Source: Streptomyces sp. NA04227 (lineage in GTDB: Bacteria; Actinomycetota; Actinomycetes; Streptomycetales; Streptomycetaceae). Taken from it: a DNA stretch of 64,000 nt. Within the stretch, counting starts at the first letter, position 1, and every line of letters starts with the position of its first letter. Below are positions 24,933 to 34,316 of the stretch, piece after piece. The stretch spans positions 930,001 through 994,000 of the forward strand of contig NZ_CP054918.1 of NCBI RefSeq assembly GCF_013364195.1. The letters run 5' to 3'. The notes below the pieces were generated by a model. The model did not search any database, was not told the origin of the DNA, and worked only from the letters and a program-made list of their open reading frames with translations. Made by a program: the position numbers and the translations under genes.

Positions 24933-27900
24933 TCAGCGGGCGTTGAAGTACTTCGCCTCGGGGTGGTGGATGACGATGGCGTCGGTGGACTGCTCGGGGT
25001 GGAGCTGGAACTCCTCCGAGAGCTCCACGCCGATCCGCTCGGGTTCGAGCAGCTGGGCGATCTTGGCGCGGTCCTCCAGGTCGGGGCAGGCGCCGTAGCC
25101 GAGCGAGAAGCGCGCGCCGCGGTACTTCAGCGCGAACATGTCCTCCATGGCATCCGGGTCCTCGCCCGCGAAGCCGAGTTCGGAGCGCACCCGCGCGTGC
25201 CAGTACTCGGCCAGCGCCTCCGCCAACTGCACGGACAGGCCGTGCAGTTCGAGGTAGTCGCGGTAGGAGTCGGCGGCGAACAGCTCGGCGGTCGCCCCGC
25301 CGATCTTCGAGCCGACGGTGACCACCTGGAAGCCGACGACGTCCTGCTCGCCGGAGTCCTCGGCGCGGAAGAAGTCGGCCAGGCACAGGCGGCGGCCGCG
25401 GCGCTGGCGCGGGAAGGTGAAGCGGGTCCGCTCGGAGCCGTCCTCGCCGAGGACGATCAGGTCGTCGCCCTTGGAGACACAGGGGAAGTAGCCGTAGACG
25501 ACCGCGGCCTCCAGGAGGTTCTCCCGCTGGAGCTTGTCCAGCCAGCCGCGCAGCCGGGGACGGCCCTCGCTCTCGACCAGTTCCTCGTACGTGGGGCCTT
25601 CGCCGGTGCGGGCCTGCTTGAGCCCCCACTGGCCCTTGAAGAGGGCGCCCTCGTCGAGCCAGGAGGCGTAGTCGGCGAGCTGGATTCCCTTGACCACGCG
25701 GGTGCCGCTGAACGGCGGCTCGGGCACCGGGTTGTCGGTGGCCACGTCGGAGCGGGCGGGGCCCTCGTCGGGGCGCTCCTCGACGACGGTGGCCGCCGCC
25801 CTCACGCGGCGCTGCTTCAGTTCCGGGAGCTGGGCGCCGGGCACGCCGCGCTTGACGGCGATCAGGGCGTCCATCAGGCGCAGGCCCTCGAAGGCGTCCC
25901 GGGCGTAGCGGACCTCGCCCTGGTAGATCTCGTGCAGGTCCTGCTCCACGTAGGCCCGGGTGAGGGCGGCGCCGCCGAGGATGACGGGGAAGTCCGTCGC
26001 CATGCCGCGCTGGTTCAGCTCCTCCAGGTTCTCCTTCATGATCACCGTGGACTTGACCAGGAGACCCGACATGCCGATCACGTCGGCGCTGTGCTCCTCG
26101 GCGGCGTCCAGGATCGCCGCGACGGGCTGCTTGATGCCGAGGTTGACGACGTTGTAGCCGTTGTTGGACAGGATGATGTCCACGAGGTTCTTGCCGATGT
26201 CGTGGACGTCGCCGCGCACCGTGGCGAGCACGATGGTGCCCTTGCCCTGGGCGTCGGACTTCTCCATGTGCGGTTCGAGGTGGGCCACCGCGGTCTTCAT
26301 GACCTCGGCGGACTGGAGCACGAACGGCAGCTGCATCTGGCCGGAGCCGAACAGCTCGCCGACGACCTTCATGCCGTTCAGGAGCGTCTCGTTGACGATG
26401 TCGAGGGCGGGGCGGGTGGTGAGCGCCTCGTCGAGGTCGGCCTCCAGACCGTTGCGCTCGCCGTCGATGATGCGCCGCTCCAGGCGCTCGCCGAGCGGCA
26501 GGGCGGCGAGTTCCTCGGCCTTGCCCGCCTTCATCGACTTGGTGTCGACGCCCTCGAACAGTTCCAGGAGCCGCTGCAGCGGGTCGTAGCCCTCCTCGCG
26601 GCGGTCGTAGATCAGATCGAGGCAGGTCTTGACCTGCTCCTCCTCGAGCCGGGCGATCGGCAGGATCTTGCTGGCGTGGACGATCGCCGAGTCGAGCCCG
26701 GCCTTCACGCACTCGTCCAGGAAGACCGAGTTGAGCACCAGGCGGGCGGCCGGGTTCAGGCCGAAGGAGATGTTGGACAGGCCGAGGGTGGTCTGTACGT
26801 CGGGGTGGCGGCGCTTGAGTTCGCGGATGGCCTCGATGGTGTTGACGCCGTCCTTGCGGGACTCCTCCTGACCGGTGCAGATGGTGAAGGTCAGGGTGTC
26901 GATGAGGATGTCCGACTCGTGGATGCCCCAGTTCCCGGTGAGGTCGTCGATGATCCGCTCGGCGATGGCGACCTTGTGCTCGGCGGTGCGGGCCTGGCCC
27001 TCCTCGTCGATGGTCAGGGCCATCAGCGCGGCGCCGTGCTCCTGGGCCAGCGCGGTCACCCGGGCGAAGCGCGACTCGGGGCCGTCGCCGTCCTCGTAGT
27101 TGACGGAGTTGATGACCGCACGGCCGCCGAGCTTCTCCAGGCCGGCCTGGATCACGTCGACCTCGGTGGAGTCGAGCACGATCGGCAGCGTGGAGGCGGT
27201 GGCGAAGCGTCCGGCGAGCTCGCGCATGTCGGCGACGCCGTCCCGGCCGACGTAGTCGACGCACAGGTCGAGCATGTGCGCGCCCTCGCGGATCTGCTCG
27301 CGCGCCATCTCCACGCAGTCGTCCCAGCGGCCCTCCAGCATGGCCGTACGGAACTTCTTGGAGCCGTTGGCGTTGGTGCGCTCGCCGATGGCCAGGTACG
27401 CGGTGTCCTGGCGGAACGGCACGGTCTGGTAGAGCGAGGCGGCGCCGGGCTCCGGGCGCGGGCTGCGCTCGGTGGGCACCGCGCCGCGCACCCGCTCCAC
27501 CACCTGGCGCAGGTGCTCGGGGGTGGTGCCGCAGCAGCCGCCGACCAGCGACAGGCCGTACTCGCGCACGAAGGTCTCCTGCGCGTCGGCGAGTTCGGGG
27601 GCGGTCAGCGGGTAGTGCGCGCCGTTCTTGCCGAGGACCGGCAGTCCGGCGTTCGGCATACAGGCCAGCGGCACCCTGGAGTGCCGGGCGAGGTAGCGCA
27701 GGTGCTCGCTCATCTCGGCCGGTCCGGTGGCGCAGTTGAGGCCGATCATGTCGATGCCCAGCGGTTCCAGGGCGGTGAGCGCGGCGCCGATCTCGGAGCC
27801 GAGGAGCATGGTGCCGGTGGTCTCGACGGTGACCGAGCAGATGACCGGCAGGTCGGCGCCGGTGGCGTCCAGGGCCCGGCGCGCGCCGAGGATGGCGGCC

Positions 27901-28451
27901 TTGGTCTGGAGCAGGTCCTGGGTGGTCTCCACCAGGAGGGCGTCCGCGCCGCCCGCGATCATGCCCTCGGCGTTCTGCTGGTAGGCGTCGCGCAGCAGGG
28001 TGTACGGGGCGTGGCCCAGCGTCGGCAGCTTGGTGCCGGGGCCCATGGAGCCGAGCACCCAGCGCTGCTGTCCGGTGGACACGGTGAACTCGTCGGCGAC
28101 CTCGCGGGCGATGCGCACCCCGGCCTCGGACAGTTCGTAGACGCGCTCGGGGATGTCGTACTCGCCGAGCGCGGCGTGGTTGGCGCCGAAGGTGTTGGTC
28201 TCGACGCAGTCGACGCCGACGGCGAAGTACTCCTCGTGCACCGAGCGCACGATGTCGGGCCGGGTGACGTTGAGGATCTCGTTGCAGCCCTCGAGGTCCT
28301 GGAAGTCCTCCAGGGTCGGGTCCTGGGCCTGCAGCATGGTGCCCATCGCGCCGTCGGCGACGACGACACGGGTGGCCAGCGCCTCGCGGAAGGCGGCGAT
28401 GCGCGCACGGCTGTCGGAGGGGTCGGCCGGAGGGGTCGGCAACGAGGCCAT
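24933..28451 (-). CDS. metH: MetH, cobalamin-dependent methionine synthase
   Basis: The product is 1172 aa with all four modules. The homocysteine-binding barrel has zinc ligands in GLNCATGP and GGCCGTTPEH. The methyltetrahydrofolate barrel has IGERTNANGSKKF. The cobalamin domain has base-off histidine motif DVHDIGKN. The C-terminal SAM-reactivation domain ends with HPEAKYFNAR. It transfers methyl from 5-methyl-THF to homocysteine via B12. ATG 28451 (MASLPTPPADPSDS) is chosen as the family start; a longer reading frame upstream is not needed. It is divergent from gylR. I looked for a cobalamin or SAM riboswitch in 28452-28700 and saw none I can defend. Confidence 0.97.
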   Translation of the reverse strand: MASLPTPPADPSDSRARIAAFREALATRVVVADGAMGTMLQAQDPTLEDFQDLEGCNEILNVTRPDIVRSVHEEYFAVGVDCVETNTFGANHAALGEYDIPERVYELSEAGVRIAREVADEFTVSTGQQRWVLGSMGPGTKLPTLGHAPYTLLRDAYQQNAEGMIAGGADALLVETTQDLLQTKAAILGARRALDATGADLPVICSVTVETTGTMLLGSEIGAALTALEPLGIDMIGLNCATGPAEMSEHLRYLARHSRVPLACMPNAGLPVLGKNGAHYPLTAPELADAQETFVREYGLSLVGGCCGTTPEHLRQVVERVRGAVPTERSPRPEPGAASLYQTVPFRQDTAYLAIGERTNANGSKKFRTAMLEGRWDDCVEMAREQIREGAHMLDLCVDYVGRDGVADMRELAGRFATASTLPIVLDSTEVDVIQAGLEKLGGRAVINSVNYEDGDGPESRFARVTALAQEHGAALMALTIDEEGQARTAEHKVAIAERIIDDLTGNWGIHESDILIDTLTFTICTGQEESRKDGVNTIEAIRELKRRHPDVQTTLGLSNISFGLNPAARLVLNSVFLDECVKAGLDSAIVHASKILPIARLEEEQVKTCLDLIYDRREEGYDPLQRLLELFEGVDTKSMKAGKAEELAALPLGERLERRIIDGERNGLEADLDEALTTRPALDIVNETLLNGMKVVGELFGSGQMQLPFVLQSAEVMKTAVAHLEPHMEKSDAQGKGTIVLATVRGDVHDIGKNLVDIILSNNGYNVVNLGIKQPVAAILDAAEEHSADVIGMSGLLVKSTVIMKENLEELNQRGMATDFPVILGGAALTRAYVEQDLHEIYQGEVRYARDAFEGLRLMDALIAVKRGVPGAQLPELKQRRVRAAATVVEERPDEGPARSDVATDNPVPEPPFSGTRVVKGIQLADYASWLDEGALFKGQWGLKQARTGEGPTYEELVESEGRPRLRGWLDKLQRENLLEAAVVYGYFPCVSKGDDLIVLGEDGSERTRFTFPRQRRGRRLCLADFFRAEDSGEQDVVGFQVVTVGSKIGGATAELFAADSYRDYLELHGLSVQLAEALAEYWHARVRSELGFAGEDPDAMEDMFALKYRGARFSLGYGACPDLEDRAKIAQLLEPERIGVELSEEFQLHPEQSTDAIVIHHPEAKYFNAR

Positions 28452-28673
28452 GAGAATGCTCCCTGGGATGCGACGGCTGTCGGCTTTGCGGCTCCCTTCG
28501 GGGGAGGCGCACCGGGCCAGCCTAACCATGCCGGGGGCGCGCGCGTCAGGGCGTCCGGTGTACGGACGTGTCGGCTCCGCCCCGTAACCCCTGGTCGGCG
28601 GGGGGAAACCGGCTGTGGGAACCTGCGGACCCGCGAGCGGCGGGCGCGGCCCGACACCTGGGGTGTCCGTGTA

Positions 28674-28720
28674 TTGGCGGCAGGTCGGTAAAGGCCGATA
28701 GTGTTCAGCATTGCCGAACA
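28674..28720 (+). promoter_or_regulatory. Predicted gylR promoter with overlapping operator-like site
   Basis: TTGGCG (28674-28679) and GATAGT (28697-28702) are spaced 17 bases, like a vegetative -35/-10. Immediately downstream is GTTCAGCATTGCCGAAC (28702-28718), whose GTTC/GAAC ends are inverted. A closely related sequence sits upstream of glpF. Autoregulation by GylR is inferred. The whole 28452-28808 divergent region has no other feature I can support. Confidence 0.6.
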
Positions 28721-28808
28721 GTACGGAACGGAACCGAACGGCTTTGCCCGTTCACCCACTTCAGCCGTCCGCACATCAGGCCGTCCGAGAGCCGAGGGGA
28801 GCTTGTGC

Positions 28809-29573
28809 ATGGCCCGCAACATCCAGTCGCTGGAGCGCGCCGCCGCCATGATGCGTCTGCTCGCGGGCGGCGAGCGCAGGCTCGGCCTGTCCGACATCGC
28901 CGCCTCGCTCGGCCTCGCCAAGGGCACCGCGCACGGCATTCTGCGCACCCTCCAGGCGGAGGGCTTCGTCGAGCAGGACGCCGCCTCCGGCCGCTACCAG
29001 CTCGGCGCGGAGCTGTTGCGCCTGGGCAACAGCTATCTCGACGTCCACGAACTGCGCGCCCGCGCCCTGGTGTGGACCGACGACCTGGCCAGGGCCAGCG
29101 GCGAGAGCGCCTACGTCGGCGTGCTGCACCAGCAGGGCGTACTGATCGTCCACCATGTCTTCCGGCCGGACGACAGCCGCCAGGTCCTGGAGGTCGGCGC
29201 CATGCAGCCGCTGCACTCCACGGCGCTCGGCAAGGTGCTCGCCGCCTACGATCCGGTGGCGCACAGCGAGCTGGTCGAGTCCGAACGCGGCACCTTCACC
29301 GTGCACACGGTCGGCGACCTGACCCGGATCGAGGCCGCTCTGGACCTCACCCGGGCCCGCGGCTACGCCACCGACATCGAGGAGACCTGGGAGGGCGTCG
29401 CCTCGGTGGCCGCTCCCATCCACGATCGCCGCCGGATGCCGGTCGGCGCGGTCGGTATCACCGGCGCCGTGGAGCGCGTCTGCCGCGACGCGGACCCGCG
29501 ACCCGAACTCGTCGCGGCGGTACGCGACTGCGCCCGCGCCGTGTCCCGGGATCTGGGCGCCAGCCGCTTCTAG
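28809..29573 (+). CDS. gylR: GylR, IclR-family regulator of the glycerol operon
   Basis: The product is 254 aa, the length I recall for S. coelicolor GylR. The N-terminal winged HTH (MARNIQSLERAAAMMRLL, then LGLSDIAASLGLAKGTAHGI) is followed by the IclR effector domain (ALGKVLAAYD, GYATDIEETWEGVASVAAPI). It represses glpF-glpK-glpD and its own gene; glycerol-3-phosphate is the inducer reported for the family member. GAGGGGAGC precedes ATG 28809. It lies directly upstream of, and in the same direction as, its target operon, the known gyl arrangement. Confidence 0.94.
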   Translation: MARNIQSLERAAAMMRLLAGGERRLGLSDIAASLGLAKGTAHGILRTLQAEGFVEQDAASGRYQLGAELLRLGNSYLDVHELRARALVWTDDLARASGESAYVGVLHQQGVLIVHHVFRPDDSRQVLEVGAMQPLHSTALGKVLAAYDPVAHSELVESERGTFTVHTVGDLTRIEAALDLTRARGYATDIEETWEGVASVAAPIHDRRRMPVGAVGITGAVERVCRDADPRPELVAAVRDCARAVSRDLGASRF

Positions 29574-29748
29574 GCGGCACCGCGCCCCGCCTTCCGCCCG
29601 TTCGAGACCGGGCGAGCCCCTGCCCGGGCGCCCCCCGCTCCTGCCCGTGCGAGGCCCCCGCCGCACGGTCGCCACCCCCTGCCCGGCCCCCTCGGCACAG
29701 CCCTCCCCCACCGCCCCTCGGCACGGCTGCGCAACAAGGCCCTCGATC

Positions 29749-29878
29749 GCGGCAATGTCGATCAATAACGATCGGAGATCCGATCAACCCGAGGGCTCCC
29801 GGTCTCTTGACGTGTCGCCGATCCCACAGCGAGACTCCCGCCCAACGGTCGGCATTGTCGAACACCTTGCGGCAATAG
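29749..29878 (+). promoter_or_regulatory. Operator-like motifs upstream of glpF (gyl operon promoter region)
   Basis: Within the 414-base gap 29574-29987, GCGGCAAT occurs at 29749-29756 and 29869-29876, and GTCGGCATTGTCGAACAC at 29848-29865 matches the site at the gylR promoter (core GCATTG(C/T)CGAACA). ATCGGAGATCCGAT (29771-29784) is a further inverted repeat. These are the likely GylR sites; no clean -35/-10 pair was found. The first part of the gap (29574-29740) is a C-rich stretch with no gene. Confidence 0.55.
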
Positions 29879-29987
29879 GCGCTAGAGTGTGGCAAGGCCA
29901 AGGGCCGGCACGCCCTCACCCGAGGGCACGGACCACCGGTGGGACCCGGGGTTCGCCTTCCCCTGGACGAAGGACAAGGAGTCGCGG

Positions 29988-30779
29988 GTGTCCAACTCCG
30001 ACATCTTCACCGGCGAGGTCATCGGGACCGCCGTACTCATCCTGCTCGGCGGCGGTGTCTGCGCCGCCGTCACGCTCAAGCACTCCAAGGCGCGCAACGC
30101 GGGCTGGCTCGCGATCACCTTCGGCTGGGGCTTCGCGGTGCTCACCGCCGCCTATCTGGCCGGCGGCGTCTCCGGCGCCCACCTCAACCCGGCGGTCACC
30201 GTCGGGCTCGCGATCGAGGGCGGCACCGAGTGGGGCGACGTCCCGCTGTACCTGGCCTCGCAGCTCCTCGGCGCGATGATCGGCGCCGCACTGGTCTGGA
30301 TCACGTACTACGGACAGTTCCAGGCGCATCTGACCGACCCGGAGATCCTCACGGCGCAGCCGGCCGAGGAGGGCATGGTGGACCGCAAGACCGAACCCGC
30401 CGCAGGCCCGGTCCTCGGCATCTTCTCCACCGGCCCGGAGATCCGGCACACGGTGCAGAACCTCGCCACCGAGATCATCGCCACCGCCGTCCTGGTCCTC
30501 GCCATCCTCACGCAGGGCCTCAACGCCGAGGGCGAGGGCCTGGGCATCCTCGGCGCGCTGATCACGTCCTTCGTGGTGGTCGGCATCGGCCTCTCGCTCG
30601 GCGGCCCGACCGGGTACGCCATCAACCCGGTACGCGACCTCGGCCCCCGCATCGTGCACAGCGTGCTCCCGCTGCCCAACAAGGGCGGCTCGGACTGGGG
30701 CTACGCCTGGATACCGGTCGTCGGCCCGCTCATCGGCGGCGCCCTGGCAGGCGGGCTCTACGAACTCGCCTTCGCCTGA
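29988..30779 (+). CDS. glpF: GlpF (GylC), glycerol uptake facilitator
   Basis: The product is 263 aa, an aquaglyceroporin of the MIP family. The two pore half-helix motifs are [10 protein letters not shown] and [13 protein letters not shown]; the Asp after NPxR marks a glycerol rather than water channel. There are six transmembrane segments. GTG 29988 is preceded by AAGGAG at 7 bases; a longer in-frame start lacks homology. First gene of glpF-glpK-glpD, it lets glycerol equilibrate across the membrane for trapping by GlpK. Control by GylR is inferred from position and sites. Confidence 0.96.
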   Translation: MSNSDIFTGEVIGTAVLILLGGGVCAAVTLKHSKARNAGWLAITFGWGFAVLTAAYLAGGVSGAHLNPAVTVGLAIEGGTEWGDVPLYLASQLLGAMIGAALVWITYYGQFQAHLTDPEILTAQPAEEGMVDRKTEPAAGPVLGIFSTGPEIRHTVQNLATEIIATAVLVLAILTQGLNAEGEGLGILGALITSFVVVGIGLSLGGPTGYAINPVRDLGPRIVHSVLPLPNKGGSDWGYAWIPVVGPLIGGALAGGLYELAFA

Positions 30780-30831
30780 CCCGTTTCCGTATCGCGTACG
30801 CACCCGCCCTCCCCACCGTCAGGAGCACACC

Positions 30832-32385
30832 GTGACCGACCAGACCGCGAGCCACTCGCACGGCACCGGCCCCTTCATCGCCGCCATCGACCAGGGCACC
30901 ACGTCCAGCCGCTGCATCGTCTTCGACCGGGACGGACGCATCGTCTCGGTCGACCAGAAGGAACACGAGCAGATCTTCCCCAAGCCGGGCTGGGTCGAAC
31001 ACGACGCGGCGGAAATCTGGACCAACGTCCAGGAGGTCGTCGCCGGGGCGATCGCCAAGGCCGGGATCGGCCGCGCGGACATCAAAGCGATCGGCATCAC
31101 CAACCAGCGCGAGACCACGGTCCTGTGGGACCGCAACACCGGTGAGCCGGTGCACAACGCGCTGGTCTGGCAGGACACCCGTACCGACGCCCTGTGCCGG
31201 GACCTCGGCCGCAACGTCGGCCAGGACCGCTTCCGCCGCGAGACCGGACTGCCGCTCGCGAGCTACTTCGCCGGGCCCAAGATCCGCTGGCTGCTCGACA
31301 ACGTCGAGGGCCTGCGCGAGCGCGCCGAGGCGGGCGAGATCCTCTTCGGCACCATGGACTCCTGGGTCATCTGGAACCTGACCGGCGGCGCCCAGGGCGG
31401 CGTGCACGTCACCGACGTGACCAACGCCTCGCGCACCATGCTGATGAACCTGCACTCCCTGGAGTGGGACGACAAGATCCTCACCTCCATGGAGGTCCCG
31501 GCCGCCGTCCTGCCCGAGATCCGCTCCTCCGCCGAGGTCTACGGCGAGGTCAGCGGCGGCCGCCTCGGCGAGCTGCTCGGCGGCATCCCGGTCGCCTCGG
31601 CGCTCGGCGACCAGCAGGCGGCGCTGTTCGGCCAGACCTGTTTCGCCGAGGGCGAGGCCAAGTCGACGTACGGCACCGGCACCTTCATGCTGATCAACAC
31701 CGGCGAGAAGATCATCAACTCCTACTCGGGCCTGCTGACCACGGTCGGCTACCGCATCGGCGACCAGAAGCCGGTGTACGCCCTGGAGGGATCGATCGCG
31801 GTCACCGGCTCGCTGGTGCAGTGGATGCGCGACCAGATGGGCCTGATCAAGTCGGCGGCCGAGATCGAGACGCTCGCCTCCTCGGTCGAGGACAACGGCG
31901 GCGCCTACTTCGTGCCCGCCTTCTCCGGTCTGTTCGCGCCCTACTGGCGCTCGGACGCCCGCGGCGTGATCGCCGGTCTCACCCGGTACGTGACCAAGGC
32001 GCACATCGCCCGCGCCGTCCTGGAGGCCACGGCCTGGCAGACCCGTGAGATCTCGGACGCGATGACCAAGGACTCCGGCGTCGAGCTGACCACGCTCAAG
32101 GTCGACGGCGGAATGACCTCCAACAACCTGCTGATGCAGACCCTTTCGGACTTCCTGGACGCGCCGGTGGTGCGTCCGATGGTGGCCGAGACGACCTGCC
32201 TCGGCGCCGCCTACGCCGCCGGTCTCGCCGTCGGCTTCTGGCCGGACACCGACGCGCTGCGCGCCAACTGGCGCCGGGCCGCCGAGTGGACCCCTCGTAT
32301 GGACGCCGAGACCCGCGAGGGCGAGTACAAGAACTGGCTCAAGGCCGTGCAGCGGACCATGGGCTGGCTCGACGACGAGAGCTGA
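30832..32385 (+). CDS. glpK: GlpK (GylA), glycerol kinase
   Basis: The product is 517 aa, an FGGY-family kinase. [17 protein letters not shown] is the N-terminal phosphate-binding motif, [12 protein letters not shown] and [11 protein letters not shown] the family signatures. It phosphorylates glycerol to glycerol-3-phosphate with ATP. GTG 30832 follows AGGAGCACACC and lies 52 bases after glpF; the next gene glpD starts 42 bases downstream, so all three are one operon. Confidence 0.97.
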   Translation: MTDQTASHSHGTGPFIAAIDQGTTSSRCIVFDRDGRIVSVDQKEHEQIFPKPGWVEHDAAEIWTNVQEVVAGAIAKAGIGRADIKAIGITNQRETTVLWDRNTGEPVHNALVWQDTRTDALCRDLGRNVGQDRFRRETGLPLASYFAGPKIRWLLDNVEGLRERAEAGEILFGTMDSWVIWNLTGGAQGGVHVTDVTNASRTMLMNLHSLEWDDKILTSMEVPAAVLPEIRSSAEVYGEVSGGRLGELLGGIPVASALGDQQAALFGQTCFAEGEAKSTYGTGTFMLINTGEKIINSYSGLLTTVGYRIGDQKPVYALEGSIAVTGSLVQWMRDQMGLIKSAAEIETLASSVEDNGGAYFVPAFSGLFAPYWRSDARGVIAGLTRYVTKAHIARAVLEATAWQTREISDAMTKDSGVELTTLKVDGGMTSNNLLMQTLSDFLDAPVVRPMVAETTCLGAAYAAGLAVGFWPDTDALRANWRRAAEWTPRMDAETREGEYKNWLKAVQRTMGWLDDES

Positions 32386-32427
32386 CCTTCGGGGCGGCTG
32401 CTCAAGAGCACAAGAGGAGTTGGACAC

Positions 32428-34029
32428 ATGACCACCCTGCAGAGCGTCCCGTCCATCGGGGCGCAGCCGACTGCGGGTCCTCGCCCGGAGCGGGCCGAGA
32501 CCCGGCAACGCCTGTCCACAACGACATACGACCTGTTGGTCATCGGCGGCGGCATCCTGGGCATCTCCACCGCCTGGCACGCCGCGCAGTCCGGTCTGCG
32601 GGTGGCCCTGGTGGACGCCGGCGACTTCGCCGGCGCCACCTCGTCCGCCTCGTCCAAGTTGCTGCACGGCGGCCTGCGTTACCTCCAGACGGGGGCGGTG
32701 AAGCTGGTCGCCGAGAACCACTTCGAACGCCGCGCCCTCTCGCGTCAGGTCGCCCCGCACCTCGCCAACCCGCTCACCTTCTACCTGCCCGTGTACAAGG
32801 GCGGCCCGCACGGTGCCGCCAAGCTCGGCGCCGGTGTCTTCGCGTACTCCGCGCTGTCCGCCTTCGGCGACGGCGTCGGCCATCTGCTGAGCCCGTCCAA
32901 GGCCCACCAGGACGTGCCGGAGCTGCGCACCGAGGGCCTGAAGGCCGTCGCGGTCTACGGCGACGACCAGATGAACGACGCCCGGATGGCGATGATGACG
33001 GTGCGCGCGGCAGTGACCGCGGGCGCCGTCGTCCTCAACCACGCCGAGGTCACCGGGCTGCGCTTCACCCGTGGCCAGGTCACCGGCGCCGAGCTGCGGG
33101 ACCGGGTCGACGGCAGCGAGTTCGGTGTCGACGCGCACATCGTCCTCAACGCCACCGGCCCCTGGGTGGACCACCTGCGACGGATGGAGGACCCGGCCGC
33201 GGCCCCCTCGATCCGGCTCTCCAAGGGCGCCCACCTGATCCTCAAGCGCACCTCCCAGTGGCGCGCGGCCCTGGCCACCCCGATCGACAAGTACCGCATC
33301 ACCTTCGCCCTGCCGTGGGAGGACATGCTCCTGCTCGGCACCACCGACGAGGAGTACGAGGGCGACCCGGCCGATGTCGCGGTGACCGAGGCCGACATCG
33401 CCCAGATCCTCGACGAGGCGTCCTTCTCGGTGCGCGACCGGCAGCTCCAGCGGGATCTGATCACCTACTCGTACGCCGGTCTGCGGGTGCTGCCGGGCGG
33501 TCCCGGCGACACCTCGAAGGCCAAGCGGGAGACGGTCGTCACCGAGGGCCCCGGCGGCATGCTGTCGGTGGCGGGCGGCAAGTGGACGACGTTCCGGCAC
33601 ATCGGCCGCACCATCACCAACAAACTGGCCACGCTGCCCGGCAGGCCGCTCGGCGCGGGCGTGGAGCCGGTCTCGCGGCTGCCCAAGCGGCTGCCACTGC
33701 CGGGTGTCGCCAACCCGCACGCGGTCACCCACCGCCTCCTCGTCGACGGCTCGCCCGCGCCGCGGATGGCCGCCGACACCGCCCGCCACCTGGCCACGCA
33801 CTACGGCTCGCTCGCGCTGGACATCGCCCGGCTGGCCGGTGAGCACCCCGAGCTCGCCGAGCGCATCCACCCGGACGCCCCGGAGATCTGGGCCCAGGTG
33901 GTCTACGCCCGCGACAACGAGTGGGCCGAGACGGCGGACGACGTGCTGCGCCGCCGCACCACGCTCACCATCCGCGGCCTCGACACGGACGAGATCCGGG
34001 CCAGGGTCGACGGGATGCTGGAGCGCTAG
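32428..34029 (+). CDS. glpD: GlpD (GylB), aerobic glycerol-3-phosphate dehydrogenase
   Basis: The product is 533 aa. The FAD-binding motif VIGGGILGISTAWHAA lies at about residues 37-52, followed by FAGATSSASSKLLHGGLRYL, the GlpD signature. The C-terminal regulatory helical domain is present. The enzyme oxidises glycerol-3-phosphate to dihydroxyacetone phosphate at the membrane, reducing quinone. AAGAGGAGTTGG precedes ATG 32428. Last gene of the gyl operon, it is ended by a hairpin at 34091-34119. Confidence 0.97.
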   Translation: MTTLQSVPSIGAQPTAGPRPERAETRQRLSTTTYDLLVIGGGILGISTAWHAAQSGLRVALVDAGDFAGATSSASSKLLHGGLRYLQTGAVKLVAENHFERRALSRQVAPHLANPLTFYLPVYKGGPHGAAKLGAGVFAYSALSAFGDGVGHLLSPSKAHQDVPELRTEGLKAVAVYGDDQMNDARMAMMTVRAAVTAGAVVLNHAEVTGLRFTRGQVTGAELRDRVDGSEFGVDAHIVLNATGPWVDHLRRMEDPAAAPSIRLSKGAHLILKRTSQWRAALATPIDKYRITFALPWEDMLLLGTTDEEYEGDPADVAVTEADIAQILDEASFSVRDRQLQRDLITYSYAGLRVLPGGPGDTSKAKRETVVTEGPGGMLSVAGGKWTTFRHIGRTITNKLATLPGRPLGAGVEPVSRLPKRLPLPGVANPHAVTHRLLVDGSPAPRMAADTARHLATHYGSLALDIARLAGEHPELAERIHPDAPEIWAQVVYARDNEWAETADDVLRRRTTLTIRGLDTDEIRARVDGMLER

Positions 34030-34090
34030 TACGCGGTACGGGAGACAGTAAGCAGTCCGCAGTACGCGCGACGGTGGACCAACTGTCCAC

Positions 34091-34119
34091 AGGGGCCGAC
34101 CGGTTGACGGTCGGCCCCT
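34091..34119 (+). terminator. Hairpin ending the gyl operon
   Basis: A perfect 12-bp stem (34091-34102 with 34108-34119, AGGGGCCGACCG) with a 5-base loop lies 61 bases past the glpD stop. Confidence 0.8.
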
Positions 34120-34316
34120 TGCGTATGCCCGCACGCCCGCCCGGCCGCCGCTCCCCCGCCCCCGGCCCGCGAGGGCTGCAATGCGCGCTCCACACGCCCG
34201 CAACAACCGGGCCCGACAGTGGAGATCACCTCCGGCCGACAGCGGAGGTGACCTTCCGCGGGAGGCACCTTCGGCACGGGCCGCGGCCAAAGTTCGCCCC
34301 CGGCGGAAGGACGGCT

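Noticed and set aside
24963..28691. A plus-strand open frame of about 1240 codons opposite metH
   Set aside because: It mirrors metH codon by codon and has no independent motifs.
28452..28808. Cobalamin or SAM riboswitch upstream of metH
   Set aside because: I searched the 5' region by eye for a B12-box or SAM-I core helices and could not build one. A covariance-model scan would settle it.
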